Shown here: positions 24,101 to 33,500 of the stretch, piece after piece
How positions within the stretch are numbered: position 1 is the stretch's first letter
How the letters are laid out: every line of letters starts with the position of its first letter
NCBI GenBank assembly: GCA_964017045.1
Contig: OZ024804.1
Location: 28,126,348-28,190,347, forward strand
DNA length: 64,000 bases
Direction of reading: 5' to 3'
Origin: Omphiscola glabra
Lineage: Eukaryota; Mollusca; Gastropoda; Lymnaeidae
Notes under the pieces: model-generated
The model's input: the letters and a program-made list of their open reading frames with translations, nothing else
The model's database searches: none
What the model was told of the DNA's origin: nothing
Position numbers and translations under genes: made by a program

Positions 24101-27100
24101 TTGCTTGTCTTTGACTTTGGAAGATTCTTTATCATTTTATATATTAACGACTTACGACATAATATAAATGAAATGAGGGAAGAAAAGTATGACTGAATCA
24201 TTTACGTACACGATTATCAAACATAATCATACGATTGTCGAACATAACCATAAGATTGTCAAACATAATCTTACGATCATCAAACCTAATCTTGTGATCA
24301 TCAAACCAAATTTTAAGATTATCAAACGTAATCTTACTCTCATCAGACATAATTTTATGATCATCAAACATAATCTCGAAGGATCGTGTTGTTTAAGATC
24401 GAAGCCAGAAAATACGCAACGATAATAATAAGGTGTTTTTTTCAATATAGTATCAAACCTAATCTTACGAAAAATAAACATAATCGAACCTAATCTTATA
24501 ATACTCAACCCTTATTTTACGTAAGCTTCCATATTAAGTAGATATCACGCATCATTTCCAGCTTTCAACAATAAAGTTGGTGATAAATATAGTTTTAAAG
24601 AAATGCTTTTGGACACCGTACAGTCTCTTTTGAAAATCCCTGATTTGATTAATTAGGTCCTGGGAAGTTCGAACGTAAAATTAAACAGCATTGTCATTTA
24701 TAAATACAATTTGTTCATTATCCTATTATTTAACTTGCAGATGTGAGCCGCCATTTACAGGAGATAATTGTCAGCTACAATCCATTGGAACGTGTTTGTC
24801 AAACCAGTGTAGAAATATGGGAACTTGTGTGTAAGTACAGCAATGACATGTCTGTCTAACCCAGCGGTGGTTTGGATCCGGTTCGGTCAGGTTCGTGCGA
24901 ACCGTTAGTTCAAAATAATAAATATGCCTAAAATCAAGTACTAATTTAAAAAAAAATCAAAACTGCTTTTGATCAAGTACCTTATGTAAAAACCTGGTTG
25001 AGAGGGCATAAGGACGCAAATGATAACAGAGTTAAAAATAGCGTACCTAGAAAATACTCATTAAACGAAGAGGAATTGTGGAAATTAGCGTAGTCGATTT
25101 ATTTACACTCAAATTAATTCTGTTCTAACTACTGCTGCGTCAATAATAAAAATTTAATTTAATTTTGCTTATTTGTTTATGTACTAAAAAGACTATTCTA
25201 AAGACTTCTTACGAAACAAAAAAAAGAAATAGACAAACCTGCTCTATTTGACTTCAAACACTTAAAAATGCCTTGGCAGATGGACCCGAAGCTCCGCTGA
25301 AGGAGCTTCGTGGGCCCAGACGCCAGATCCCCTATTCGTAATTTGACTGACTGTGGCGGTGACCGATATGGCATACGGGGGACATACTAACTGCGAACCC
25401 TTTGTTACGAATTTGGCAATACACCGCTGGTCTAACCAATGTGAATATATTAGTTCATGTCTGTCTAACCAATGCTGAGACGATGGTCTTTTTGACCTTT
25501 GAGGCACAACTGGAAATTTTATGTAAGAAACTTAAGTTTACCAAAATCAACATTGGCCTTATTAAATTGAAACAACCATTCAACAGAGAGGTCGCGCCCA
25601 ATTCGTTTGTCTGCCGATGTCTGGGGGGATGGCATGGGCAGTACTGTCAACTGTGGGCGGCTGAAAGTGGTTTGTGCCCCCCAAACTTCTGTTCAGGACG
25701 GGGCGTGTGTTACCTGGGAAAAGACCACGAACCAACCTGTCGATGTTACAGTGCATTTGGGGATCATTGTGGCAAGTACCTAGTCAAAATACTATCAAGA
25801 TTTCCAAAAGTTTAAAAAGCTCTGATATATCTAATAAAATACATGTATTACTTAAATTACTCTTTTTTTATGTTGAATCTGGTTGTAAAAATTTGATGTT
25901 TTTCGTTTAGAGCAGTGGTTCTCAACCTTCCTAATGCCACGACCCTTTAATACAGTTCCTCATGTTGTGGCGACCCCCAACTATAATTATTTTCGTTGCT
26001 ATTTCATGTGTTTTCCGATGGTCTTAGGTGACCCCTGTGTTAGAATCGTTAGACCTCCAAAGGTGTTCGCGACCCACAGGCTGAGAACTCTGGTTTGTAC
26101 CAATAAAGGACATTTTTTAAAGTAGTACGCTCGAAAAAAGAAATACAATTGACGAGTGTAGACAAAATTATTATAAAGTTTAATCTTCTCTTGAAGTTGA
26201 AGTGGGGCTTTTCCTTATCTGACTCCACCAAGGTGTTGTGTGGCTGTTTCTTATCTGACTCCACCAAGGTGTTGTGTGACTGTTTCTTACCATCTGACTA
26301 GAGTCTTCTCAAATGTTCTTTATTACGGACCGTTTTAAATGGAGAATTTAATCTCTTAATTTTAGACTATGGCTCGTTCTAGAAACGGTCCATAATAAAG
26401 GACGATACCAACATTTAAAAATAACAACAAATATAACGACAATCAAGGCTAGAGCTAATTACAATTAATAACTTTTTAATTTGTGATCTTCAAGTAAATA
26501 ATAACAGCAAAAGAAATATTATTAAAATTATAAACTTACAGATTTTCTGGTACCGGTACTGTATATAAAAATACAATGAGCACAAAATTGTATGAGGAAA
26601 TAGAAAACTCCACACACAATAAAGTATGACATAGCATATCTCGTGATCAAAACAAAATCTCTCTCTCTCTCTATCGGTCAGCCCTTTTTATAGGCATTTC
26701 CTACTAAGGTCTCTCGAACCACCTAACACATTGTTTTGCCTTCCCGTTTTATCCAGAATCTTCTATTATTTTCGACAGTTCTTCTGACTAGAATTTATGT
26801 TGTAAATAAGGTTTTTCTAGCCACACTTCAAGGCGGTCACGAGAGTTCACGAGGGGTCATGCACGTGGGACGCGAGATAGGTGTGCTAAGAGCACGTCAT
26901 CCTTCATAACATTCTTGTTTATGTGAACGGACTTGTGTCTCATTAATGACAAGCTCCAGTGCGATTTATTTTATACCAGTTTTAATAATTAGAAATTAAT
27001 TTTATTTTCTGTTTGAAATCCAGAATATACATGTGGCGTGCTGCAGAGTGGTCTCATCCCCCACCCCCAGGAATGTGGCCTGTACGTCATGTGCGTGTGG

Positions 27101-27253
27101 GGGAAACCATACGTCATGCAGTGTCCCAGAAGTGACCTCCACTTCAATCCCAGACTCAGTATATGTGATTGGCATGGCAGGGCGGGCTGCACATCAAGGC
27201 CAGGGTCATCAGAGCAGGAGTACTATGGTGTATTGTGGAGAATCCGAACGTAG
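18042..27253 (+). CDS. Secreted EGF-repeat protein with C-terminal chitin-binding domain (3' part)
   Basis: Six exons join with consistent phases: 18042-18155, 21133-23331, 23785-24055, 24741-24830, 25587-25771 and 27024-27253 (stop TAG). Together they encode about 1028 residues. I count 24 EGF-like modules with the six-cysteine pattern (C-x-N-G-G/N-x-C ... C-x-C-x3-G-F/Y-x-G-x-x-C). A final module has the cysteine and aromatic spacing of a chitin-binding type-2 (peritrophin-A, CBM14) domain. Most EGF modules lack the Asp/Asn-Glu start of calcium-binding EGFs. No transmembrane segment follows, so a secreted matrix protein is likely; chitin binding is inferred from the last domain. The first visible exon begins inside a codon, so the signal peptide and earlier exons lie upstream and were not found. 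The intron after 25771 appears to use a GC donor. Introns hold a 2.1-kb microsatellite and a young hAT MITE. Confidence 0.85.
18156..18390. repeat. 55-bp tandem duplication of an exon end and its splice donor
   Basis: The last ~36 bases of the EGF exon plus the start of its intron are repeated about four more times downstream. Each copy keeps a near-identical GACAGGTGAGT. The unit is 55 bp, so use of a downstream donor would change the frame, and a TAG lies in frame a few bases after the first donor. The duplicates are therefore decoy or alternative donors rather than extra coding units. Confidence 0.85.
18406..18505. mobile_element. Truncated hAT MITE (CAGTGGTTCTCAACC end)
   Basis: The segment starts CAGTGGTTCTCAACCT and continues with GACCCTTTAATA.AGTTCC and TTTTCGTTGCTA blocks, as in the fuller copy at 25913-26092. 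The right terminal repeat is missing. The end motif is the one typical of Charlie/MER5-like hAT MITEs. Confidence 0.6.
18855..20995. repeat. 2.1-kb GTCATA/GTCATT hexanucleotide array
   Basis: About 2.1 kb of near-perfect GTCATA and GTCATT hexamers, with GTCGTT and ATCATT variants more frequent at the left. Stop codons are almost absent on either strand, so long Val-Ile, Met-Thr and Asp-Tyr/Asn open frames appear. They are artefacts of the repeat. The array lies wholly inside the intron between EGF exons 18042-18155 and 21133-23331. Confidence 0.97.
21133..23331 (+). CDS. Large exon with about 18 EGF modules
   Basis: The acceptor ATTGCAG precedes the first codons of an EGF module, and donor G|GTGCGT ends the exon within a later one. 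The 733 residues contain EGF modules in tandem, each 36-42 residues. Two are atypical. The eleventh carries an insertion with two extra cysteines (around 22270-22420), and the fifteenth has a shortened first loop (around 22795-22910). GC content is clearly higher than in the flanking introns. Such a long intron-less EGF run suggests tandem module duplication within one exon, or intron loss. Confidence 0.9.
23528..23720. mobile_element. 193-bp hAT MITE with perfect 8-bp target duplication
   Basis: The ends are CAGAGGCGTAG and CTACGCCTCTG, flanked on both sides by CTTCCATC. A perfect 8-bp duplication is the hallmark of hAT insertion. There is no coding capacity. It lies in the intron 23332-23784. 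A related degenerate copy is at about 44336-44490. Confidence 0.9.
23785..25771 (+). CDS. Three EGF exons (23785-24055, 24741-24830, 25587-25771)
   Basis: These exons complete EGF modules 19-23, with introns cutting inside modules (phases 1, 2, 2, then 1 at the end). Acceptors are TTTCTAG, AACTTGCAG and CAACAG. Donors are CAG|GTGAGT, GT|GTAAGT and a non-canonical G|GCAAGT at 25772. The last EGF module ends just before the chitin-binding exon. Reading through the GC donor instead gives a short unrelated tail and a stop at about 25815, which would lose the chitin-binding domain. Confidence 0.8.
24200..24510. repeat. Degenerate 21-bp repeat (AATCTTACGATCATCAAAC)
   Basis: Nine or more imperfect 21-bp units (core ATCAAACATAATCTTACGAT) occur to about 24385, with scattered copies to 24510. 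All lie in the intron 24056-24740. Confidence 0.8.
25913..26092. mobile_element. 180-bp hAT MITE (CAGTGGTTCTCAACC family)
   Basis: Left end CAGTGGTTCTCAACC; the right end reads CAGAGTTCTCAGCCTGTGG on the other strand. Internal blocks match 18406-18505 and, in reverse, 49386-49538. The flanking 8-mers GTTTAGAG and GTTTGTAC agree at five positions, so a decayed target duplication is possible. It lies in the last intron of the EGF gene. Confidence 0.75.
26195..26290. repeat. Short duplication, about 38 bp, 2-3 copies
   Basis: The motif CTTATCTGACTCCACCAAGG followed by TGTTGTGTG(G/A)CTGTTT is present twice in full and partly a third time. It lies within the last EGF-gene intron. Confidence 0.8.
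26314..26911 (-). mobile_element. LTR-like element, copy A (about 598 bp)
   Basis: On the minus strand it begins TGTTATGAAGGATGACG and ends AATAAAGAACA, giving the TG...CA and TGTT/AACA ends of an LTR. It contains a TATA-like CCTATAAAAAGGGCTGACCG and a terminal AATAAA, matching a promoter and poly(A) signal. A second copy in the opposite orientation is at 32168-32758. No internal gag/pol sequence lies nearby and no target duplication is evident, so this is best called a probable solo LTR. Confidence 0.65.
27024..27253 (+). CDS. Terminal exon: chitin-binding type-2 (CBM14) domain
   Basis: After the acceptor ATCCAG, the exon encodes a Y-T-C-G start, H-P-Q-E-C-G-L-Y-V-M-C, then P-R-S-D-L-H-F-N-P-R-L-S-I-C-D-W and a final Cys. 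This is the six-cysteine, aromatic-rich pattern of the peritrophin-A domain that binds chitin. A short hydrophilic tail ends at TAG 27251-27253. The acceptor phase matches the previous exon only if the GC donor at 25772 is used. Confidence 0.85.
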
Positions 27254-27454
27254 TGGAATTAAAAAAAAAAATTGTTACAGGTCCATGTTTTTGTTATTGT
27301 GTATTTTCTTTGTTGAACACTTGGTCCATAAAAATTGTTACAAAGTTCCTTGTACCCATGACAATTCTACTGAACTTCATTGATATGTGCTATAAATGAT
27401 TAAATAATAACTAAAATTAGAAATGAACCATGTTGCACATTTGAACCAATCAGG

Positions 27455-27690
27455 AAATGACATAACACAGTCAGGAGTGCTACCACTAATATCAGAACAT
27501 GACGTAACATAGTCGGGAGTGCTACCATTAACATCCGGACATGACATAACACAGTCGGGAGTGCTACCACTAATATCAGGACATGACGTAACACAGTTGG
27601 GAGTGCTACCATTAACATCAGGACATGACATAATTGTCGGGAGTGCTACTGCTAATATCAGGACAAGACATATGACAGTTGGAATTGCTA
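27455..27690. repeat. 42-bp minisatellite, about 6 units
   Basis: The units hold ACATGACATAACACAGTCGG, then GAGTGCTACC and A(C/T)TAA(T/C)AT. It lies about 200 bp past the EGF-gene stop codon and could be in its 3' untranslated region. Confidence 0.88.
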
Positions 27691-27925
27691 CCATTAACAT
27701 TTTGATTTGTCATATAATACGCTCTTTTCGATTGGAGATTCTTATTTAAATGAAATTTTCTTTCTTTCAAATTAAACAAGTGCCAGGTAGTCCTTTATAA
27801 GATGACATTGTTATTCAATTATAGATTGGCTTTATTATAAATTAAAATAAATTAAAACGTTCCATCTATCACCATAATCCGAAAGTTTTAACCCGTATCA
27901 GGATATTTTTTGAAAGAAAAAAAAA

Positions 27926-28051
27926 AAAAAAAAGAATTTGAAGCAAAAAATTTTAATGTGTGAACTGAAAATAAAATTCGATCAAATTTCGAAATTTGAT
28001 CGAATTTTATTTTCAGTTCACACATTAAAATTTTGCTTCAAATTCTTTTTT
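27926..28051. repeat. Near-perfect palindrome without loop
   Basis: About 60-bp arms meet with no spacer at 27990/27991 (..AAATTTC|GAAATTT..). They differ only by a short T-run length change. One arm's core, ATTTTAATGTGTGAACTGAA, recurs at about 28112 and, in similar form, at about 57693. This suggests a fold-back mobile element end. Such a sequence could form a cruciform in DNA or a perfect hairpin in RNA. Confidence 0.85.
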
Positions 28052-28337
28052 GAATGCATTATTTTGTTTTACTATATAGTATAGTGCGTTCAAAAAGAAA
28101 TTTGACGAAAATTTTAATGTGTGAACTGAAAAAAAGATTCAACCAAATTTCCGTTCAATCAATTTTCTGTTGACGAAATTTCTTTCAAACAAATTTCTGG
28201 TAACCGTTTTAACTAAATGTACACCATCAATTCCAAGGAAGACATTGGACACTCAAATGTCCTGTTCATTGAAAATCTTTGTTTCTTATATGGATATGTG
28301 TTCTATGGAAACTATTAGAAAATATAATGTGGTTAGA

Positions 28338-28790
28338 ATGGTAGTCCTCAAGACAGCTGTGTGGGGGCAGTCCTCATGACAGCTGTGTGTGGGCAGTCCT
28401 CAAAGTAGCTGTGTGTGGCCAGTCCTCAAGACAGCTGTGTGTGGGCAGTCATCAAAGTAGCTGTGTATGGCCAGTCCTCAAGACAGCTGAGTGTGGGCAG
28501 TCATCAAAGTAGCTGTGTGTGGCCAGTCCTCAAGACAGCAGTGTGTGGCCAGTCCTCAAAGTAGCTGTGTGTTGGCAGTCATCAAAGTAGCTGTGTGTGG
28601 CCAGTCCTCAAAGTAGCTGTTTGTGGCCAGTCCTCAAAGTAGCTGTGTGTTGGCAGTCATCAAAGAAGCTATGTGTGTCCAGTCCTCAAAGTAACTGTGT
28701 GTGGGCAGTCATCAAAGTAGCTGTGTGTGGCCAGTCCTCAAAGTAGCTGTGTGTGGCCAGTCCTCAAAGTAGCTGTGTGTGGCCAGCCCT
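28338..28790. repeat. 26-bp minisatellite, about 17 units
   Basis: The unit is GTAGCTGTGTGTGGCCAGTC followed by CTCAAA. GGGCAGTCATCAAAG variants alternate, giving a partly higher-order pattern. Confidence 0.92.
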
Positions 28791-29029
28791 GTTTGGCTAA
28801 TTAGAAGGCCGTTGACTTTCACTATATTCAGATTCAATAGGTCTTATTTTGCACCAGTTACCTACCTAATATCATGAGATGTGCAAACCATTCAATGGCA
28901 CTTATAACTGCAGTAATATTAAATTAATCCTATGAATACAAACTATCCCATAATACCGAATTATAAAATGCATACCTCAGCATATAAAACATAACAAATA
29001 ACACTACCGGTACATGAAACAGCACATCG

Positions 29030-29545
29030 CACAACAAAAAATTACACATTACTCTACACACATTGCTTTACATGAAACAGCAGATTACACATTACACTAC
29101 ATGAAACAGCTCATTACACATTACACTACATGAAACAGCTCATTACCCTACATGAAATAGCACATTACACTTACACATTACCCTACATGAAACAGCTCAT
29201 TACACATTACACTACATGAAACAGCTCATTACCCTACATGAAATAGCACATTACACTTACACATTACCCTACATGAAACAGCTCATTACACATTACACTA
29301 CATGAAACAGCTCATTACCCTACATGAAATAGCACATTACACTTACACATTACCCTACATGAAACAGCTCATTACACATTACACTACATGAAACAGCTCA
29401 TTACCCTACATGAAATAGCACATTACACTTACACATTACCCTACATGAAACAGCTCATTACACATTACACTACATGAAACAGCTCATTACCCTACATGAA
29501 ATAGCACATTACACTTACACATTACCCTACATGAAACAGCACATA
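29030..29545. repeat. Higher-order array, 86-bp super-unit, about 5 copies
   Basis: A 20-30-bp motif (CATTACACTACATGAAACAG and variants CATTACCCTACATGAAATAG) is arranged into a nearly identical 86-bp super-unit. Clear repeats occur at 29141, 29227 and onward. The low divergence among super-units points to recent expansion. Confidence 0.9.
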
Positions 29546-30566
29546 ACTCATAATAAATTACAAATACATTACCTCTTATGCAGCAGTAAATTACACATAA
29601 CAAATTACTCTACATAAAACAATAAAATACAATTGTCCTGTTTTTTTCAAATTTAAAATCAACTTTCTCAGTTACAAACAAGCTATTACAAATTACAATA
29701 ATATTTATTGGCTAAATCCAAACAAATCTCATCTGTATGCAAGTCAACATGGTCTATGTACAACAAAGTTTATTGAGGGAGAAATACCAGGTTCACTGAA
29801 AAATGTGTTGATTCCCTTTCAATTTTTAGAAAGCTAAATAAAATTAATTCTCAATCAACATATTTACTCTATTTTTAGCTGAATGAAACGAAAACAAACA
29901 CAAACTATTTTCTCCCAAACTAACACAAAGCATTTCCTTTCACAAATTTAAAAATGCAATGTCTTCTGCAGAATAAATAATGGATTTGAAATGAAACAAT
30001 TATGTGAAATAATTTAAAAGATTTTTCCACACCATCAGTGATCAATAATTGTTGAGAAATTTGATTAACCGTACTGTTCATTCTGAATACCAATGAGAAA
30101 ATGTGAGTGAAGATAAGACTATTTTATCTGCTTAATAATCCCAAAAGTAAAATTACCTAGTCAGTTAATATTGAGGAGTTTAGCAGACTCGGAATCCAGT
30201 TTTCGAAAACAAATCTTAAAATCTCTCAACTTAATTCTGTTGAATTGTGAAATGAAGTTGTGCAAAATCTCTGGTTACAAAATTATTGCAAACATATATA
30301 AAAAATAACATCCGGACATATTTTTTATTCTTGAATTGAATGATAAAAATTGAAATATGTATAGATCACCCTGTGCAAACAGTTGTATACACTTCAACTG
30401 AAAAATTTTGTAATCTGTAGAGGAATATTATTTTATCTTCTACTACATCACAACAAAACATGGGTGTCATCACAGGTGGGCCTGCTTAAAGCAATCATAA
30501 ATCTCTTTTGTCCTTTGATCAAAGACACTGTTCTTGTGTCCTTTGACCAAAGACACTTTATTGAAA
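29546..30566. other. AT-rich sequence downstream of HIBCH, no gene recognised
   Basis: No exon is recognised. AATAAA-type signals on the minus strand are present (30557-30562, and another near 30325) and could serve HIBCH polyadenylation. A short direct repeat (about 22 bases, CCTTTGA.CAAAGACACT) lies at 30513-30559. Confidence 0.45.
30557..30562 (-). terminator. Poly(A) signal AATAAA four bases after the HIBCH stop
   Basis: On the minus strand TGA is followed by four bases and then AATAAA. If this signal is used, the 3' untranslated region would be only about 20-30 bases long. Other AATAAA motifs lie farther downstream. Confidence 0.4.
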
Positions 30567-33500
30567 TCACAAAATCAATTCCTTTTTGGGATCCAAGGGA
30601 GAGAAGAACCATTCTACTTTACTCTGTGACACATCTTTTATACTGGCAGGGTTCCATTGGGGGTTATTGTCCTTGTCTATTAAAACTGCAAACACAATAA
30701 CAAAAATTAAATTATTAAAATGTGAAACAAAAAGATTCAAGACGCACAAGGGGATGAACATATTATGATGAGAGACCGAAATTTGCCCCGCACATAAATG
30801 AAACTGGCCTTTAATAACACATTGGTCTTGTTATACGGTTGACAAAATTTAACAAAATAAAATTTTTAAAAATTTTGTTAAAAAAAAAAAGAAAAGAATA
30901 AGACATAAATTATGTTATAAATTATAAAAAGTATTGGTGCAAGAGGGTGTTTTATTCAAAGTGTGTGTGGGAAGGGGCTGCTCATCTATACATTATGTAA
31001 TCTCCCATGGATTGGGTAGACATGATCCCTTTTGCAAATATATGGGTATAGGAATGGTAGAGAATTCTGTTTTAAAGTGTTTATGAATTTAACATTTATG
31101 ACAGTAATAAAAATCTTTATGCAACACAGCAATGAAAAATATGAAGAAAAACAACAATAATCATCTGCTTTGACCCAATGTCTATCAATATACACCTGCT
31201 CCGGCCCAAAATCAAGAAATAATCACCTGCTCTGACTCCCTCATAAAAATCCCGATCCTCCAAGCATCTCTGACTCAATCTGTACTCAATGCGCAGATCT
31301 TCTGCCAAACTTCGACTCTGACCTTCCAGCAACAGTCTTAAAGTTATCTTTAGAGAAGTCGGAGACTGAAAGTAAAATCAGAAGGAATTTTTTTTTAATT
31401 TCCTAGCTATTAAAAATACACTTTGTTTTCAAAGGAAGAAATGGTTTTTAAATTAATAACTTTCTCTACTCATTTAAACTTCATAGTCCAACTATCAACT
31501 GATGTGACACATTTTAGTTACAACTGACCAGCGAAAAGGAAGTACTTTAAGATGTTAAAAAAATTAAGGAATTTTCCTGTATTCCAAAAGGTTACAAACT
31601 ACTTATTTCACTGCTTTCAATGCAATTCATTGAAAATAAAACTATAAATAATTAGAGCATAAATTTCAGTTTAAAAAAAAGTTTACTATTGAAAACTTTG
31701 TCAAGCCACGCAAGCAAACATTGGCCAAGGGAAGTAACTGAAACAAGGTATTGTGAGAAATAAATGTGTTGTTGCCATTACTACCAACCATTTTTTTCAA
31801 GATGTCCAGCTGTTTCCTGGCCCAGTCCGACTCATCTTTCTGTAGAGCATCAAATATCTTCTCCATGGTCTGCCCAGCAAACAGTCTGTTGATCTTATCA
31901 GTGTGAGCTTGGAGCACAAACTCTTTATCTGCATCTAATATTGACTGAAACACACAATGTCTACACAGTCAAGATGGAATAAAGACAGGAAGAAAATATG
32001 GAACACGGGGCGGGGAAAGCTTGGAAAGAGGCACCACAAAATAATGAATGTATAGGCCAAAAGCCTTCACCAGCAAACACAACCAATAACAGCAAGTAAA
32101 ATGAAAAATAAGACAAATAAACCTCCGATAGCATTCAACAGTAAGGCATGTATAATTTGCTATAAGTTGTTATGAAGGATGACGTATTTTTTAGCACCAC
32201 TATCTCGCGTCCCACGTGCATGACCCCTCGTGAACTCTCGTGACCGCCTTTGAAGTGTGGCTAGAAAAACCTTATTTATTCTAGTCAGGAGAACTGTCGA
32301 AAATGATAGAAGATTCTGGATAAAACGAGAAGGCAAAACAATGCATTAGACGGTTCTAGCCATTAGTAGGAAATGCCTATAAAAAGGGCTGACCGATAGA
32401 GAGGGAGAGAGATTTTTGTTTTGATCACGAGATATGCTATGTCATACTTTGTTGTGTGTAGAGATTTTTATTTCCTCGTACAATTTTGTGCTCATTGTAT
32501 TTTTATATAAAGTACCGGTACCAGCAAATCTGTAAGTTTATAATTTCAATCATATTTCACTTGCTGTTATTATTTAATTGAAGTTCACAAATTATAAAAG
32601 TTATTAATTGTAATTAGCTCTGGCCTTGATTGTCGTTGTATTTGTTATTATTTTTAAATGTTGGTATCGTCCTTTATTATGGACCGTTTCTAGAACGAGC
32701 CATAGTCTAAAATTAAGAGAATAAATTCTCAATTCATAACGGTTCGTAATAAAGTATTATCAAATATAATAAAATGAGAGAGCATGTCATGAGCTTGTGA
32801 GAGAGCATGTCATAAGCTTGTGAGAGAGCATGTCATAAGCTTGTGAGAGAGCATGTCATAAGCTTGTGAGAGAGCATGTCATAAGCTTGTGAGAGAGCAT
32901 GTCATAAGCTTGTGAGAGAGCATGTCATAAGCTTGTGAGAGAGCATGTCATAAGCTTGTGAGAGAGCATGTCATAAGCTTGTGAGAGAGCATGTCATAAG
33001 CTTGTGAGAGAGCATGTCACAAGCTTGTAGTCACTGATAGCGACTATGTATAAATGTTATTATGAACCTTCACTTCCTTCACACCCGAGTCCACTACAGC
33101 CAAAGGCTGTTACCTGTTTCTGTAAATCCTCCAGTACATCTGCAACCCCGGCCTGGCCAGCATCAACCTTTAAACTTGTCAGCCTCTCTTCCAATTCATT
33201 GACCTAATCATCAATTAAAAACCTACTAGATGGGTTGTCATACATTTATAACATGTTAGATGGGTGGTCATAAATTTATAACATATCTGATGGATGGTCA
33301 TAAATTTATAACATATTTGATGGGTGGCCCCATATAATAATGGTCTGCCGGTTTCTTATGCTAGTCTCATTAACATGAGAAAATTCGTCCTAAATAGTTG
33401 CTCTTTAGAATACAATTAAATTTCTTATCACAAGACAACACTAACCAAACCATTTTTTGCACAATCAAGAATTTCTAGTGTCTCATGCCAGAGAATTTTT

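Noticed and set aside
29030..29545. Regular direct repeats considered as a CRISPR array
   Set aside because: Units are head-to-tail without unique spacers, there are no cas genes, and the context is an intron-bearing animal genome.
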